A stretch of DNA of 64,000 bases. Source: JBBDWR01 sp040902745 (GTDB lineage Bacteria > Actinomycetota > UBA4738 > HRBIN12). Position numbers and translations under genes: made by a program. The notes under the pieces are model-generated. The model was not told the DNA's origin, did not search any database, and saw nothing but the letters and a program-made list of their open reading frames with translations. The first letter of the stretch is position 1; every line of letters begins with the position of its first letter. The DNA lies in NCBI GenBank assembly GCA_040902745.1, contig JBBDWR010000029.1, positions 124,001-188,000 on the forward strand. The letters are read 5' to 3'. This document shows, piece by piece, positions 55,454-64,000 of the stretch.

Positions 55454-56835
55454 CCCTCGAGTCCTTCGTCCGCTTCGCCGGGGGGAGCCTCCGGGCGAGG
55501 CACACCCCGTTCTTCCGCCCGTCGACCGGCGAGCCCGATCGCTTCGTTGAGCGCGGTCACCACATCAGTGTCGCCCTCGACGGCGACCGCGCGGTTGTCC
55601 ACGAACATGACCTGCGCACCTCGCTGGATAGCTCGGTTGCATGCGATGTCGATCGCAGCCGCTTTGAGTTCGGTGAGTAGCACCTCGAAGTCCGAAGCTC
55701 CGTCGATGTCCTCCGTCAGCCCGGCCCGGTCGGCCAGGCGGGGGCTCCATCCGACCACCCGGCATCCGTGCTCCGCCTCGAGATGTTCCACCTGTCTCGC
55801 GGCGGCAGGTCCGTGCGCCGTGGTGGTGAAGAAGACGGTTCGCCCTCGCACGTCACCCAGAGGAACCGGGCGGAAGTTCGTGACGATGATCGGAAGGTCG
55901 TCGCCGCGGATCCGTCGAACGTGGGAGCGCAGCGCGGAGAGGGAACCGAACCCGTCATCCGGGTTCTCCACCATCGTAAAGAAAACGAGGTCGGACAACA
56001 AGAGCCGGAACGGCCCGAGATAGCCCCCCAGGTACTCGGGGGGTGCCGATCCGGGCACGACCAGGACTCCGGCGTCCCAGGGGACCGGAGGCACGGCCGC
56101 TCCGCTCCCCTCGAGTACCAGCAGGCCGGGCCCCCGGGCCAGTGCCAGACCCGCCGCCTCACGCACGTTGCTGGCGAAGGGCCTGCCCGCCAGACCTCCA
56201 CCTGCCCGCCGGGCACCGATCGTCGTTACACCGGCCATCAGGGCATCTTCCAGATAGTCGGACGCGGCGTGACGACCCTGCTTGACCAGTGAAATCAGAC
56301 GCTCCACCGACACGGAATCTCGTTCGGCGACCTCCGGTTCCGGGGGCCCGCCGCGGCCCATCGCGATCACGATCGGCCTCAGACCCTGAGCGTCGGCGGC
56401 TCGCGCGACCGCTCCGGCGACGGCCGTTTTCCCGGTCCGCTTGCCCGTGCCGATCACTGCGATCGTCGCCGCCCCCAGCGCGGGGGGATCGATCGGAGGA
56501 TCAAGCCGGAAATCGGGCCCCAGGTAGGGAACGCCCGCGACGAGAGCGACGGCGACCAGCGCCATCCGTTCGCGGTAGCCGAGGACGGGTTCGTCGGACA
56601 GATCGAGCACGCCCTCGGGTCGGTGCTCGAGGATCGCGGCTCGGAGGGTCTCGGTCGCGGTGCCGGCGACCAGCAGCGGCACTCCAACGTCGGGAGGACG
56701 ACGCGGATCGATCTTCTCGGTCCCCCCCACCAAGATCGCGGCGGCCACCTCGTAGCCCCGCTCTCGGGCCGTCTCGAGTCCCCACCGGGTCACCGGCGGA
56801 TAGTGTTCCCCGTCGACCAAGGCGAGTACGCGCAC
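55450..56835 (-). CDS. cpgS: Cyclic 2,3-diphosphoglycerate synthetase
   Basis: 461 residues. The N-terminus LALVDGEHYPPVTRWGL and GGTEKI resemble cyclic 2,3-diphosphoglycerate synthetase of Methanothermus. The P-loop is GTGKRTGKT at 129-137. The enzyme uses ATP to close 2,3-diphosphoglycerate into its cyclic form, a thermoprotective and phosphate-storing solute in some methanogens. The length matches the archaeal enzyme. GTG start with an AAGGGGG site 11 bases upstream. The assignment rests on recalled motifs and on the paired kinase gene. Confidence 0.78.
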   Translation of the reverse strand: MRVLALVDGEHYPPVTRWGLETARERGYEVAAAILVGGTEKIDPRRPPDVGVPLLVAGTATETLRAAILEHRPEGVLDLSDEPVLGYRERMALVAVALVAGVPYLGPDFRLDPPIDPPALGAATIAVIGTGKRTGKTAVAGAVARAADAQGLRPIVIAMGRGGPPEPEVAERDSVSVERLISLVKQGRHAASDYLEDALMAGVTTIGARRAGGGLAGRPFASNVREAAGLALARGPGLLVLEGSGAAVPPVPWDAGVLVVPGSAPPEYLGGYLGPFRLLLSDLVFFTMVENPDDGFGSLSALRSHVRRIRGDDLPIIVTNFRPVPLGDVRGRTVFFTTTAHGPAAARQVEHLEAEHGCRVVGWSPRLADRAGLTEDIDGASDFEVLLTELKAAAIDIACNRAIQRGAQVMFVDNRAVAVEGDTDVVTALNEAIGLAGRRAEERGVPRPEAPPGEADEGLEG

Positions 56836-56952
56836 CGGCTGTCTGTCCCCCTTCGAACGTTTTCGGATCTCGCTCCCGGCCCGCCCGGTCCTACCTCGGC
56901 GCGGATCGCGGTGAACGGTGTCCCCTCTCGACGAGCCCGAGAGCGTTGCCGT

Positions 56953-57744
56953 TCAGTCGCCCGCCGGCTGTACCGCCCGGTGCATCGGAGCTTCGGTCTC
57001 GCGGTGGAATTGGGCTCCGGTCGTCAGCGAGAAGTGCGCGATCAACCTGCCGCCGCCGAATGGCTGCCTCCGCCAGATCTTGACCTCGTCGCCCTCGAAC
57101 TCCAAGACGTTGTACGCGGGTTTCGTGTAGCCGCGCAGTCGGAGAGATGCCACCGTGCCGGCGTTCGCGATGAACAGATCCTCGAGCTTCCAGACGTACG
57201 GCACGTGCTTGTGACCCGATAGCACCACCTGCACCCCGCTCTCGATCAAGACCTCCAGTAGGTCGCCCGCATCGGCGACGGTGCTGCGCTCCCTTCCCGT
57301 CCCGGGGATCGGGAGGAGGTGGTGGTGCAGCGCGAAGACCTTGAGACGCGCTGGAGCGTCGAACCGTTCGCGGATCCATTCGTACCGCTCGCGCCCGACC
57401 TGTCCCTCGTTGAGGTCCGGCTCGCTGGAGTCGACCCCCACCACGCGAACCCCCTCGATGTCTGCCGCCCAGTTGCGCGGCCCGATCAACTCTTCGAAAT
57501 GCAGGTACCCGACGTTGCGCGCGTCGTGGTTGCCGAGGATCGTGTGGACCGGAGCCGCGATCCGCTCACGGTATGCGAGCCAGCTCTTGTACTCCTGCCG
57601 GTAGCCCTCGTTCGTCAGGTCGCCGGTGCAGACCACCGCCTGGGGGTCGAGCTCGTTCAGCTCGGCGATGACGCGATTCATCAGGTTCGGCACGAAGTAC
57701 GGAGAACCGACGTGCGGATCGGAGATGTGGGCGATGGTGACCAC
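56953..57744 (-). CDS. Metallophosphoesterase
   Basis: 263 residues of the calcineurin-like fold. Metal ligands: D-x-H (ISDPHVG), GDLT, GNHDAR, the HHH stretch (FALHHHLLP) and GHKH. Similar enzymes act on cyclic nucleotides or phosphodiesters; the substrate is unknown. The GTG start is 6 bases after TAGACT, so the mRNA is leaderless. The 116-base gap to cpgS has no clear promoter. Confidence 0.9.
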   Translation of the reverse strand: MVTIAHISDPHVGSPYFVPNLMNRVIAELNELDPQAVVCTGDLTNEGYRQEYKSWLAYRERIAAPVHTILGNHDARNVGYLHFEELIGPRNWAADIEGVRVVGVDSSEPDLNEGQVGRERYEWIRERFDAPARLKVFALHHHLLPIPGTGRERSTVADAGDLLEVLIESGVQVVLSGHKHVPYVWKLEDLFIANAGTVASLRLRGYTKPAYNVLEFEGDEVKIWRRQPFGGGRLIAHFSLTTGAQFHRETEAPMHRAVQPAGD

Positions 57745-57750
57745 GACGTC

Positions 57751-57756
57751 AGTCTA
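57751..57756 (-). promoter_or_regulatory. Leaderless-type -10 box before the metallophosphoesterase gene
   Basis: TAGACT, 6 bases, then GTG; predicted start of transcription is the G of the start codon. Part of the 16-base stretch shared with the mnmA promoter. Confidence 0.55.
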
Positions 57757-57839
57757 GTCGGCTTGCGGCGCCGCGCGGTTGAGCCCGACGGCGGTCGGCG
57801 CGATGTCGCTGACCCCGCGCGCCCGGGACCCTTTCCCTC

Positions 57840-59030
57840 GTGTGCCACGATACGGAGGTCGTGTCCTGGCTCGATCTGGTGCTCCTCGCGTTGCTCGTCG
57901 TCGCCGCGCTCCTCGGCTACCGGCGAGGCGCAGTGCTGCAACTGTTCACCTACGGCGGCTTGCTCCTCGGGCTGCTCGTCGGATCGCTTCTCGCACCGAT
58001 CACCGCCGGTGCGGTCGACGACCCGGCAACCGGGGCGGGGATCGCGGTTGCCACATTGCTGATCGCCGGGGCCCTCGGCGACCTCGTCGGGTGGATCGTC
58101 GGCGGACTCGTTCGACCCGCCTCGACCGCATCGATCGGTCACCGCGCCGATGCGGCCGGTGGCTCGTTGGTCGCCGTGATCGCCGTCCTGCTCGCGATCT
58201 GGGTGATCTCCCTCAACCTCGTGAACGGTCCCGTTGGATCCGTCGCCGGTCAGATCCGGCGTTCCGCGGTCGTGCGAGGCATCGACGATGTCCTTCCGAG
58301 GCCCCCTTCGTTGCTCACCGAGGCGCGGCGCTGGTTCAACTCGCTGGGGTTTCCCGACCTGTTCAGCGGCATCCCGCCGATCCCCGGCGCGCCGGTCGCG
58401 ACACCACCCCAGGGTCTGGAGCTGCGGGCGTTCCGAGCCGCGAGGCAAAGCACGGTTCGGGTGGTCGGCGAGGCGTGCGACGAAGTGCTGACTGGATCCG
58501 GGTTCATCGCAGGTCCGGGATTGATCGTCACGAACGCGCATGTGATCGCGGGGGAGCGGGAACCGAGGGTGGAGACCGCCGGCAGCTCCCAGGCCGCGAC
58601 CCCCGTCGTGTTCGACCCCGGCGTCGACATCGCGGTCCTCCGCGTCTCGGACGCGCCCGGCCCGACACTCGACCTCAGCGCGGGTCTTCCCCCCCGTGGC
58701 ACCGGCGGGGCCGTCGTCGGCTACCCGGGAGGCGGGGGCCTCGCCGGTACCGCGGCCGCGGTGCGAGGAACGCTGGAGGCGACGGGGCCGAGCATCACCG
58801 GTGACCGGGAGATCCGCCGGACGTTGGTGGAACTGCAGACATCCGTGGTCCCCGGCAATTCCGGGGGGCCGTTCGTGCTGGAGGGCGGCGCGGTCTCCGG
58901 TGTCGTCGTGTCCTCGTCCACGTCGGATCCGCAACTGGGCTACGCGATCGCGTCGACGGAAGTGGCACCGCTGCTGGAGCGAGCACGTACAAGCACCGCG
59001 CCGGTCGCCACCGGACCGTGCCTGCGGTGA
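57840..59030 (+). CDS. marP: MarP-type membrane serine protease
   Basis: 396 residues. Four membrane helices of a CvpA-like domain come first (about residues 8-130), then a trypsin-like periplasmic protease with H234 (TNAHVI), D263 (GVDIAVL) and S341 (VPGNSGGPF). C213 and C394 fall where the regulatory disulfide of M. tuberculosis MarP (Rv3671c) lies. In Mtb this protease protects against acid and oxidative stress and acts on peptidoglycan hydrolases. The start is GTG 57840, or GTG 57861 (before SWLDLVLL). Convergent with the debranching gene. Confidence 0.92.
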   Translation: MCHDTEVVSWLDLVLLALLVVAALLGYRRGAVLQLFTYGGLLLGLLVGSLLAPITAGAVDDPATGAGIAVATLLIAGALGDLVGWIVGGLVRPASTASIGHRADAAGGSLVAVIAVLLAIWVISLNLVNGPVGSVAGQIRRSAVVRGIDDVLPRPPSLLTEARRWFNSLGFPDLFSGIPPIPGAPVATPPQGLELRAFRAARQSTVRVVGEACDEVLTGSGFIAGPGLIVTNAHVIAGEREPRVETAGSSQAATPVVFDPGVDIAVLRVSDAPGPTLDLSAGLPPRGTGGAVVGYPGGGGLAGTAAAVRGTLEATGPSITGDREIRRTLVELQTSVVPGNSGGPFVLEGGAVSGVVVSSSTSDPQLGYAIASTEVAPLLERARTSTAPVATGPCLR

Positions 59031-59038
59031 GCGGCCGG

Positions 59039-61243
59039 TTACTCCTCCATCACGACGCGCACGTCTCCCTCGCGGCTCAGTAACGAGAACGAGGTGATCT
59101 CTCCCTCCCGCCGGAACACGAGCGACAGCCGGCTGCCTCCCACCTGAAGGTTGCGCAGCTCGACCTGATTCAGCCACGCGGGCAGGTGCGGCTCGTTCAC
59201 CGTCAGCACGTTCCGGTCGGCGCGCGCTGAGATCCCGAGCATCGCCTGCAACATCAGGAAGGGCGACCCCGCGGCCCAGGCCTGCGGAGAACACGCGACC
59301 GGATAGCTCACGGGTCGGTTCGGTGTCCGCCGCGTGAACCCACAGAACAACTCGGGCAACCGGAGGTAGTCAGCGTGGATCGCGGCATCGAACAGGGCGG
59401 TCGCGACGCGATTCGTCGAGCGCGCGAAGCCGTACCGCTTAAGTCCGGCGGCGATCAGCGCGTTGTCGTGGGGCCACACCGAACCGTTGTGGTAGCTCAT
59501 CGGGTTGTAGGCGGCCGCGGCTTTGCTCATCGTGCGCACACCCCACCCGGAGAACATGTCCGGCGCCAGCAGTCGCTTCGCGACAGCCGCCGCCTTGTCG
59601 GAGTCCATGATGTCGCAGTACAGGCCGTGTCCGGGATTGGACACGATCGTTCGCACCGGCCGCTTGTCGCCGTCGAGGGCTCCGACGAAGAACCGCTCGT
59701 CCTCCATCCAGAATGCCTCGTTGAACCGCGCACGGAGTTCCTGTGCAGTGGCGCGCAGCCGCTCCGCCTTCAGGGTGTCACCCAGCACGTCGTAGACTTC
59801 GGCCATCCGCCGCTTCGCGAGGTAGACGTAGCCCTGGACCTCGACGAGCGCGATCGGTGGCTCGGCGAGGCGTCCGTCCGCGTGGACGACCGCGTCGAAC
59901 GAGTCCTTCCATCCCTGGTTGCGGATCCCACGAGCCGATCGCGAGCGGTACTCGACGAAGCCGTCGCCGTCGAGATCACCGTATTCGTCGATCCACGAGA
60001 TCGCCGCCTCCGCGGCCGGGAGCAGCTCCTTCGCGAACGCCAGATCGCCGGTCCACCGCAGGTGCTGGGCATACAAGATCAAGAACCAGGGGGTGGAGTC
60101 GACCGACCCGAAGTAGGGCGTGTGTGGGATCTGCCCGGATCGCGCCAACTCGCCATGGCGCACCTCGTGAAGGATCTTGCCGGGTTCCTCATCGCGCCAG
60201 TCGTCCACGATCGTGCCCTGCCGGGCGGCGAGCTCCCGCAGCACGCGTTCGGCCATGGACGGGTTCACCATCAGCAGCTGATGCGCTGTGATCATCGAGT
60301 CGCGTCCGAACAGGGTCACGTACCAGGGGATCCCAGCGGCGGGTGTGCCACCCTCGCTGCTGTCCGACGACAGCGCACGCAGGTCTCGCAGGCTGCGGTC
60401 CAAGAGCTGGTTGAAAAGCTCGTTGTCGGTGATGATCTGCGTCGATTCGCGCTCCCAGTCCTCGTAGCTCCTGCGCAACTCGTGGACCGCAACGTCGAAC
60501 TCCATCGGGTCGGGAACGGTGTCGCCGACGATCGGCTCGACCGTCATCCCGACGAGTTTGGTCTGGTACGGCCCCATCTGCAGCCGGAACTCCACGTGTG
60601 CGACGTCGCCGACGACCTCGATCACGTCCGGAGGCGTGGCGAACGCCACGCGGGTGCGCCTGACGACGTCGTCACTTCCGACGTAGCGGAATTCGATGCG
60701 ATCCTCCTCCACGCGGATCGGCTCGATAACGCCCCCGCGTTCGCGAGGCATCCCCCGAACCTCGAAGATATCGGCGAAGTCGGCCCCGAAGTCGAAGCTG
60801 AGGTCGAGCCGGACCGCGTGCGGGTTGTAGTTCTTGACCCGCACCCGCTCGAAGAGCCTGCCGTTGATCGCCCGGATCCGCCGGATGTTCAGGGTCTGCT
60901 GGCGAACCGCGATCTCGTCGCCTTCGTAGAGGTCGGGGTTCGTGAGGTCCACGTAGGACATGTATCCGCGCTCGGACGAGGATGAGAGCAGAACTGGGTC
61001 GCGCCCGGACATCGACATGTGGAACAAGGACAGGTACCGCGTGTCGCGGTCATACAGGCCGAGTCCGAAATCGTCCTCGTGATCGAGGTTGCCTTCAAGA
61101 TCGCTGTAGAGGAAGCAATCGCCTTCCTTGACCGCGAGGGTCTTCGAGGCGAGATCGGTGACCAGGACCGGGAGCGCGCCCACCGAAGAGGCCGCCTCTT
61201 CGGCGGCCCTCGATCCGCGGGTGGGCTCAGGCGCTGCGCTCAT
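59039..61243 (-). CDS. Glycogen-debranching-type amylo-alpha-1,6-glucosidase
   Basis: 734 residues. An N-terminal beta-sandwich (GDE_N-type, DLEGNLDHEDDFGLG, YDRDTRYLS) is followed by an (alpha/alpha)6-barrel with RNQGWKDSFDA and NGSVWPHDNAL. Such proteins cleave alpha-1,6 or related bonds of glycogen, trehalose-like or sucrose-type sugars; the exact substrate is not readable. It has its own promoter. Confidence 0.88.
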   Translation of the reverse strand: MSAAPEPTRGSRAAEEAASSVGALPVLVTDLASKTLAVKEGDCFLYSDLEGNLDHEDDFGLGLYDRDTRYLSLFHMSMSGRDPVLLSSSSERGYMSYVDLTNPDLYEGDEIAVRQQTLNIRRIRAINGRLFERVRVKNYNPHAVRLDLSFDFGADFADIFEVRGMPRERGGVIEPIRVEEDRIEFRYVGSDDVVRRTRVAFATPPDVIEVVGDVAHVEFRLQMGPYQTKLVGMTVEPIVGDTVPDPMEFDVAVHELRRSYEDWERESTQIITDNELFNQLLDRSLRDLRALSSDSSEGGTPAAGIPWYVTLFGRDSMITAHQLLMVNPSMAERVLRELAARQGTIVDDWRDEEPGKILHEVRHGELARSGQIPHTPYFGSVDSTPWFLILYAQHLRWTGDLAFAKELLPAAEAAISWIDEYGDLDGDGFVEYRSRSARGIRNQGWKDSFDAVVHADGRLAEPPIALVEVQGYVYLAKRRMAEVYDVLGDTLKAERLRATAQELRARFNEAFWMEDERFFVGALDGDKRPVRTIVSNPGHGLYCDIMDSDKAAAVAKRLLAPDMFSGWGVRTMSKAAAAYNPMSYHNGSVWPHDNALIAAGLKRYGFARSTNRVATALFDAAIHADYLRLPELFCGFTRRTPNRPVSYPVACSPQAWAAGSPFLMLQAMLGISARADRNVLTVNEPHLPAWLNQVELRNLQVGGSRLSLVFRREGEITSFSLLSREGDVRVVMEE

Positions 61244-61304
61244 CTCGTCGTCGTGTCCGACCGTGGGCGCGCAGCATCGGACAGCCGTCCGCCGCGCCCC
61301 CGCG

Positions 61305-61334
61305 AGTGTAGGGACGGTTCGTTGCCCAGTTCAA
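61305..61334 (-). promoter_or_regulatory. Promoter of the debranching-type gene
   Basis: TTGAAC (61334-61329), 18-base spacer, TACACT (61310-61305). Predicted leader 55 bases. It lies in the 192-base gap after thrB; nothing else is recognisable there. Confidence 0.55.
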
Positions 61335-61435
61335 CGTCCTTCGGTCCCAATTCGCTCCTCGCCAGCATCAATCGGTCTCCTCGAACGTGACCCTGAGTTC
61401 GCCCCCCGGCCGCGGGCGTGGGCATCGCCCGTCGT

Positions 61436-62311
61436 CTACCGCAGGATCTCGACCCCCTTCGACCGAACGGAGATCTCCAACCGCCGCCAGCCGTTTCCCA
61501 ATTCCTGCAACGGGTTCGCGGCATCGTCTCCGGCCGATGCGAACGACAGGAGCGTCGGGCCTGCTCCGGACACGCACACGGGCACCCCAGCGGAGCGAAG
61601 GCGATCGAAGACAACCCGGACCTCGGGGACCAGCGCGAGCCGGGCGTCCTGATGGAGCCGGTCCTCGAGCGCTTCGGACAACAGCTCGGGCCGCTGCGTG
61701 AAGGCCACTACCGCGAGCGCGGATCGTTGCAGGTTGAACACCGCATCCTCGCGGGGAACCTGCGGGGTCAGGGCCCTCCTCGCGAGCTCGGTGGGAAGCC
61801 GCTCGTCGGCGGGGATCAGCAGAACGGGGCGCAGGTCCGGATGGGGGTCGAGCCGCACCGGAGGGCGAGATCCTGTGGCGATCGTGAGTCCCCCGAACAC
61901 CGCGGCAGCCGCGTTGTCGGGGTGCCCCTCCAGCTCGCTCGCAGCCGCGAAGATCGCGTCGCGGTCCGGGGAGGCTCCCGGATCCAACAGCACGTGCGCC
62001 GCGACGATGCCGGCCACGGCAGCGGCCGACGAGGATCCGAGTCCGCGTTCGAGCGGGATGCGGTTGACCCCGTGCAGGGCAACCGACTCGAGCTCGACCC
62101 GGGCCGATGTGGCGACCCGCTCCATCGCCCGACTCACCATGTCCGAACCGTCGGTCGGCAGCTCCCGGACGCCTTCCCCCTCCCAGCGCACGCCGGGGTC
62201 CGCATCGGTGTCGATCGTTACCTCGTTGCATAGATCGAGCGCGAGTCCGAGGCAGTCGAACCCGGCTCCGAGGTTGGCCGACGTTGCCGGAACGCGAACG
62301 GTGAACCGCAT
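61436..62311 (-). CDS. thrB: Homoserine kinase
   Basis: Phosphorylates homoserine on the way to threonine. 291 residues, GHMP kinase fold: VPATSANLGAGFD at the N-terminus, the ATP loop PLERGLGSSSAA and the C-terminal VSGAGPTLLSF. The ATG at 62311 lies 10 bases after thrC. Last gene of hom-thrC-thrB. Confidence 0.96.
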   Translation of the reverse strand: MRFTVRVPATSANLGAGFDCLGLALDLCNEVTIDTDADPGVRWEGEGVRELPTDGSDMVSRAMERVATSARVELESVALHGVNRIPLERGLGSSSAAAVAGIVAAHVLLDPGASPDRDAIFAAASELEGHPDNAAAAVFGGLTIATGSRPPVRLDPHPDLRPVLLIPADERLPTELARRALTPQVPREDAVFNLQRSALAVVAFTQRPELLSEALEDRLHQDARLALVPEVRVVFDRLRSAGVPVCVSGAGPTLLSFASAGDDAANPLQELGNGWRRLEISVRSKGVEILR

Positions 62312-62321
62312 CCGCGAGACC

Positions 62322-63425
62322 CTACAGGCCGAGCTCGGCCGCGACGGCGGCAGGATCCGCCTTGACCGTTGGCGGGTGGCTCGCACCGGAGATGGCCCAT
62401 TCGGGGTCCTTCAAGCCGTGTCCGGTGAGGACACACACTATCGTCGCTCCCCGCGGCAGACGGTCCTGCGCAGAGAGGTGGAGCAATCCCGCGACCGACG
62501 CAGCTGACGCCGGCTCGGCGAACAGCCCCTCCCGCGCAAGGCGCCGGTAGGAGGCGAGGATCTCGCGGTCCGTGACCGCCTCGATCGCTCCCTCGGACTC
62601 CTTCGCGGCCGCCACGGCCTGGTCCCAGGAGGCGGGGTTTCCGATCCGGATCGCCGTGGCGATCGTCTGCGGATCCTTCACGGGAGCTCCCTGCACGATC
62701 GGAGCGGCGCCCTTGGCCTGGAATCCCAGCATGCGCGGCGGCTCATGGATCACCCCGTCGCGCAGGTACTCGGTGTATCCGAGCCAGTGGCTCGTGATGT
62801 TGCCTGCGTTCCCAACCGGCACCAGGTGCAGGTCGGGGGCCCGGCCGAGGGCGTCGACGACCTCGAACGCGAGCGTCTTCTGTCCCTGGATCCGGTAGGG
62901 GTTCACAGAGTTCACCAACGTGACCGGGAAGTGCTCGGCGAGGTCCTTCGCGAGCTCGAGCGCCTCATCGAAGTTCCCGTCGACCTCCAGCACCCGGGCG
63001 CCGTGCACGAGCGTCTGCGCCATCTTCCCGAGGGCGATCTTTCCCTTGGGAACGAGTACCGCACAGGTGAGACCCGCCTTCGCCGCGTAGGCCGCGGCTG
63101 CCGCGCTCGTGTTGCCGGTCGACGCGCACACGACCGCCTTGGACCCCTCCTCTACCGCCTTGGAGATCGCCATCGTCATCCCCCGGTCTTTGAAAGACCC
63201 GGTGGGGTTGGCGCCCTCGTACTTCAACCAGACGTCGCAGCCCGTCTCCTCCGACAGCGACGCGGACGCCACCAAGGGCGTGCCACCCTCTCGGAGCGTG
63301 ATCACGGGGGTGGCGTCGGTCACCGGTAGCCGGTGGCGGTACTCCTCGATCACTCCTCGCCATTGATGCGCACCTTCGACCCCCGGCGCGGGCCCCGGCA
63401 TGGCATCGGATGCACGTTCGCTCAT
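62322..63425 (-). CDS. thrC: Threonine synthase
   Basis: PLP enzyme that turns phosphohomoserine into threonine. 367 residues. The PLP lysine is in NPTGSFKDRGM; CASTGNTSAAAAAYAAKAG and the Gly loop VGNAGNIT bind the phosphate. The start overlaps the hom stop (ATGA). Confidence 0.97.
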   Translation of the reverse strand: MSERASDAMPGPAPGVEGAHQWRGVIEEYRHRLPVTDATPVITLREGGTPLVASASLSEETGCDVWLKYEGANPTGSFKDRGMTMAISKAVEEGSKAVVCASTGNTSAAAAAYAAKAGLTCAVLVPKGKIALGKMAQTLVHGARVLEVDGNFDEALELAKDLAEHFPVTLVNSVNPYRIQGQKTLAFEVVDALGRAPDLHLVPVGNAGNITSHWLGYTEYLRDGVIHEPPRMLGFQAKGAAPIVQGAPVKDPQTIATAIRIGNPASWDQAVAAAKESEGAIEAVTDREILASYRRLAREGLFAEPASAASVAGLLHLSAQDRLPRGATIVCVLTGHGLKDPEWAISGASHPPTVKADPAAVAAELGL

Positions 63426-64000
63426 TCCTCACCCTCGACCCGCAGGATGCTTCGGACCTCCTTCACGACCGGCGAGGTGTCGAGCTCCCGCACGGCCGTG
63501 CGGAAATGCTCCTCGCGCGCACGGTGGGTGACGAACACGAGTTGCGCGTCCTCCCCGGTCCCCTCCTGCCAGACGCTGCGGATCGACACGTTGTTGCGGC
63601 CGAGCACCGCAGCGATCTCCGCCAGAACGCCGGGCCGGTCCACCACTTCGAGCAGGAGGTAGTACTGATCGTCGTTGCGTTCGATCGGGCTGACCGCGCG
63701 CTGCACGATCCGTGTGAATACCGGTCCCCGTCCACCCGAATGCAGGTGGCGGGCGACGGTCGCGAGATCGCCGACGACGGCCACAGCCGTGGGATCGCCG
63801 CCGGCCCCTCGACCGTAGAACATCAGCTCACCGGATTTCTCTCCCTCGACGAACACCGCGTTGAACGACCCCCGGACCGATGCGAGCGGGTGATCGGCAG
63901 GCACCATCGCGGGGTGCACACGGACGGCGATCGCATCGCCGTCCAGCTCGGCGATCGCAAGCAGTTTGACGACGTACCCCAGGCGCCGGGCGATCTCGAT
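63422..64000 (-). CDS. hom: Homoserine dehydrogenase (C-terminal part, cut by window edge)
   Basis: 192 codons and the stop are present; the N-terminal NAD domain lies beyond the right edge. The end of the catalytic domain (MFYGRGAGGDPTAVAVVGDL) and a C-terminal ACT domain (LLLEVVDRPGVLAEIAAVLG) are seen, so feedback inhibition by threonine is likely. First visible gene of hom-thrC-thrB. Confidence 0.95.
   Translation of the reverse strand: MEIARRLGYVVKLLAIAELDGDAIAVRVHPAMVPADHPLASVRGSFNAVFVEGEKSGELMFYGRGAGGDPTAVAVVGDLATVARHLHSGGRGPVFTRIVQRAVSPIERNDDQYYLLLEVVDRPGVLAEIAAVLGRNNVSIRSVWQEGTGEDAQLVFVTHRAREEHFRTAVRELDTSPVVKEVRSILRVEGEE

Overview
The window is high-GC, almost completely coding DNA in which most genes lie on the reverse strand. 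Many genes are packed into operons with 4-base ATGA or GTGA overlaps, and GTG starts are common. Gene content and order point to the phylum Actinomycetota. The backbone hom-thrC-thrB ... rho-rpmE ... prfA-prmC-tsaC ... wecA ... atpI-atpB-E-F-H-A-G-D-C-murA follows the order known from Mycobacterium tuberculosis, with extra modules inserted. A MarP-type periplasmic protease, a DivIVA-like protein, an Mtb-type RpiB and gatCAB agree with this. Small differences (separate atpF and atpH, cbiMNQO, a cDPG-type cassette, many apparently leaderless promoters) suggest a lineage outside the well-studied Actinomycetia. The exact class cannot be fixed from the sequence alone.

Layout. 1-6281: an MFS exporter fragment, the serine-pathway pair serA plus a class-V aminotransferase, and a secreted L,D-transpeptidase-like protein coupled to a lipoprotein. 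6289-14697: a reverse-strand run of mnmA, a UPF0280 gene, ligA, gatC, gatA, gatB and an MFS gene. 14820-19588: a pabB-pabC fusion, two small cysteine-rich proteins, a GNAT enzyme, an enoyl-CoA hydratase and an NmrA-like protein. 19647-23924: a Fur-family regulator, the cobalt/nickel ECF transporter cbiMNQO and meaB. Two near-identical TTGCA-N2-TGCAA operators connect the regulator to the transporter. 23938-29941: membrane and small-molecule genes, among them a frameshifted PrsW-type protease. 29938-38604: murA and the whole F-type ATP synthase operon, headed by atpZ and atpI. 38767-42978: a spermidine/putrescine-type ABC transporter. 43170-51878: wecA, glyA, rpiB, a low-molecular-weight phosphatase, tsaC, prmC, prfA, a divIVA-like gene, a DUF1385 gene and rpmE. 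51913-56835: rho, a small transaldolase and a two-gene cassette for cyclic 2,3-diphosphoglycerate (2-phosphoglycerate kinase plus cyclic 2,3-diphosphoglycerate synthetase). 56953-61243: a metallophosphoesterase, MarP and a glycogen-debranching-type enzyme. 61436-64000: thrB, thrC and the 3' part of hom.

The most notable system is the apparent cyclic-2,3-diphosphoglycerate operon, a solute pathway known mainly from thermophilic methanogens, here joined without gaps to tal, rho and rpmE. Next is the Fur-family regulator with its shared operator. A recurring signal is a TANNNT -10 box 6-10 bases before a start codon, which implies leaderless or nearly leaderless mRNAs. In two cases the TAG stop of the upstream gene is itself part of that box. 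No rRNA, tRNA, CRISPR array, insertion sequence or phage gene was seen. No gap between genes exceeds 300 bases.
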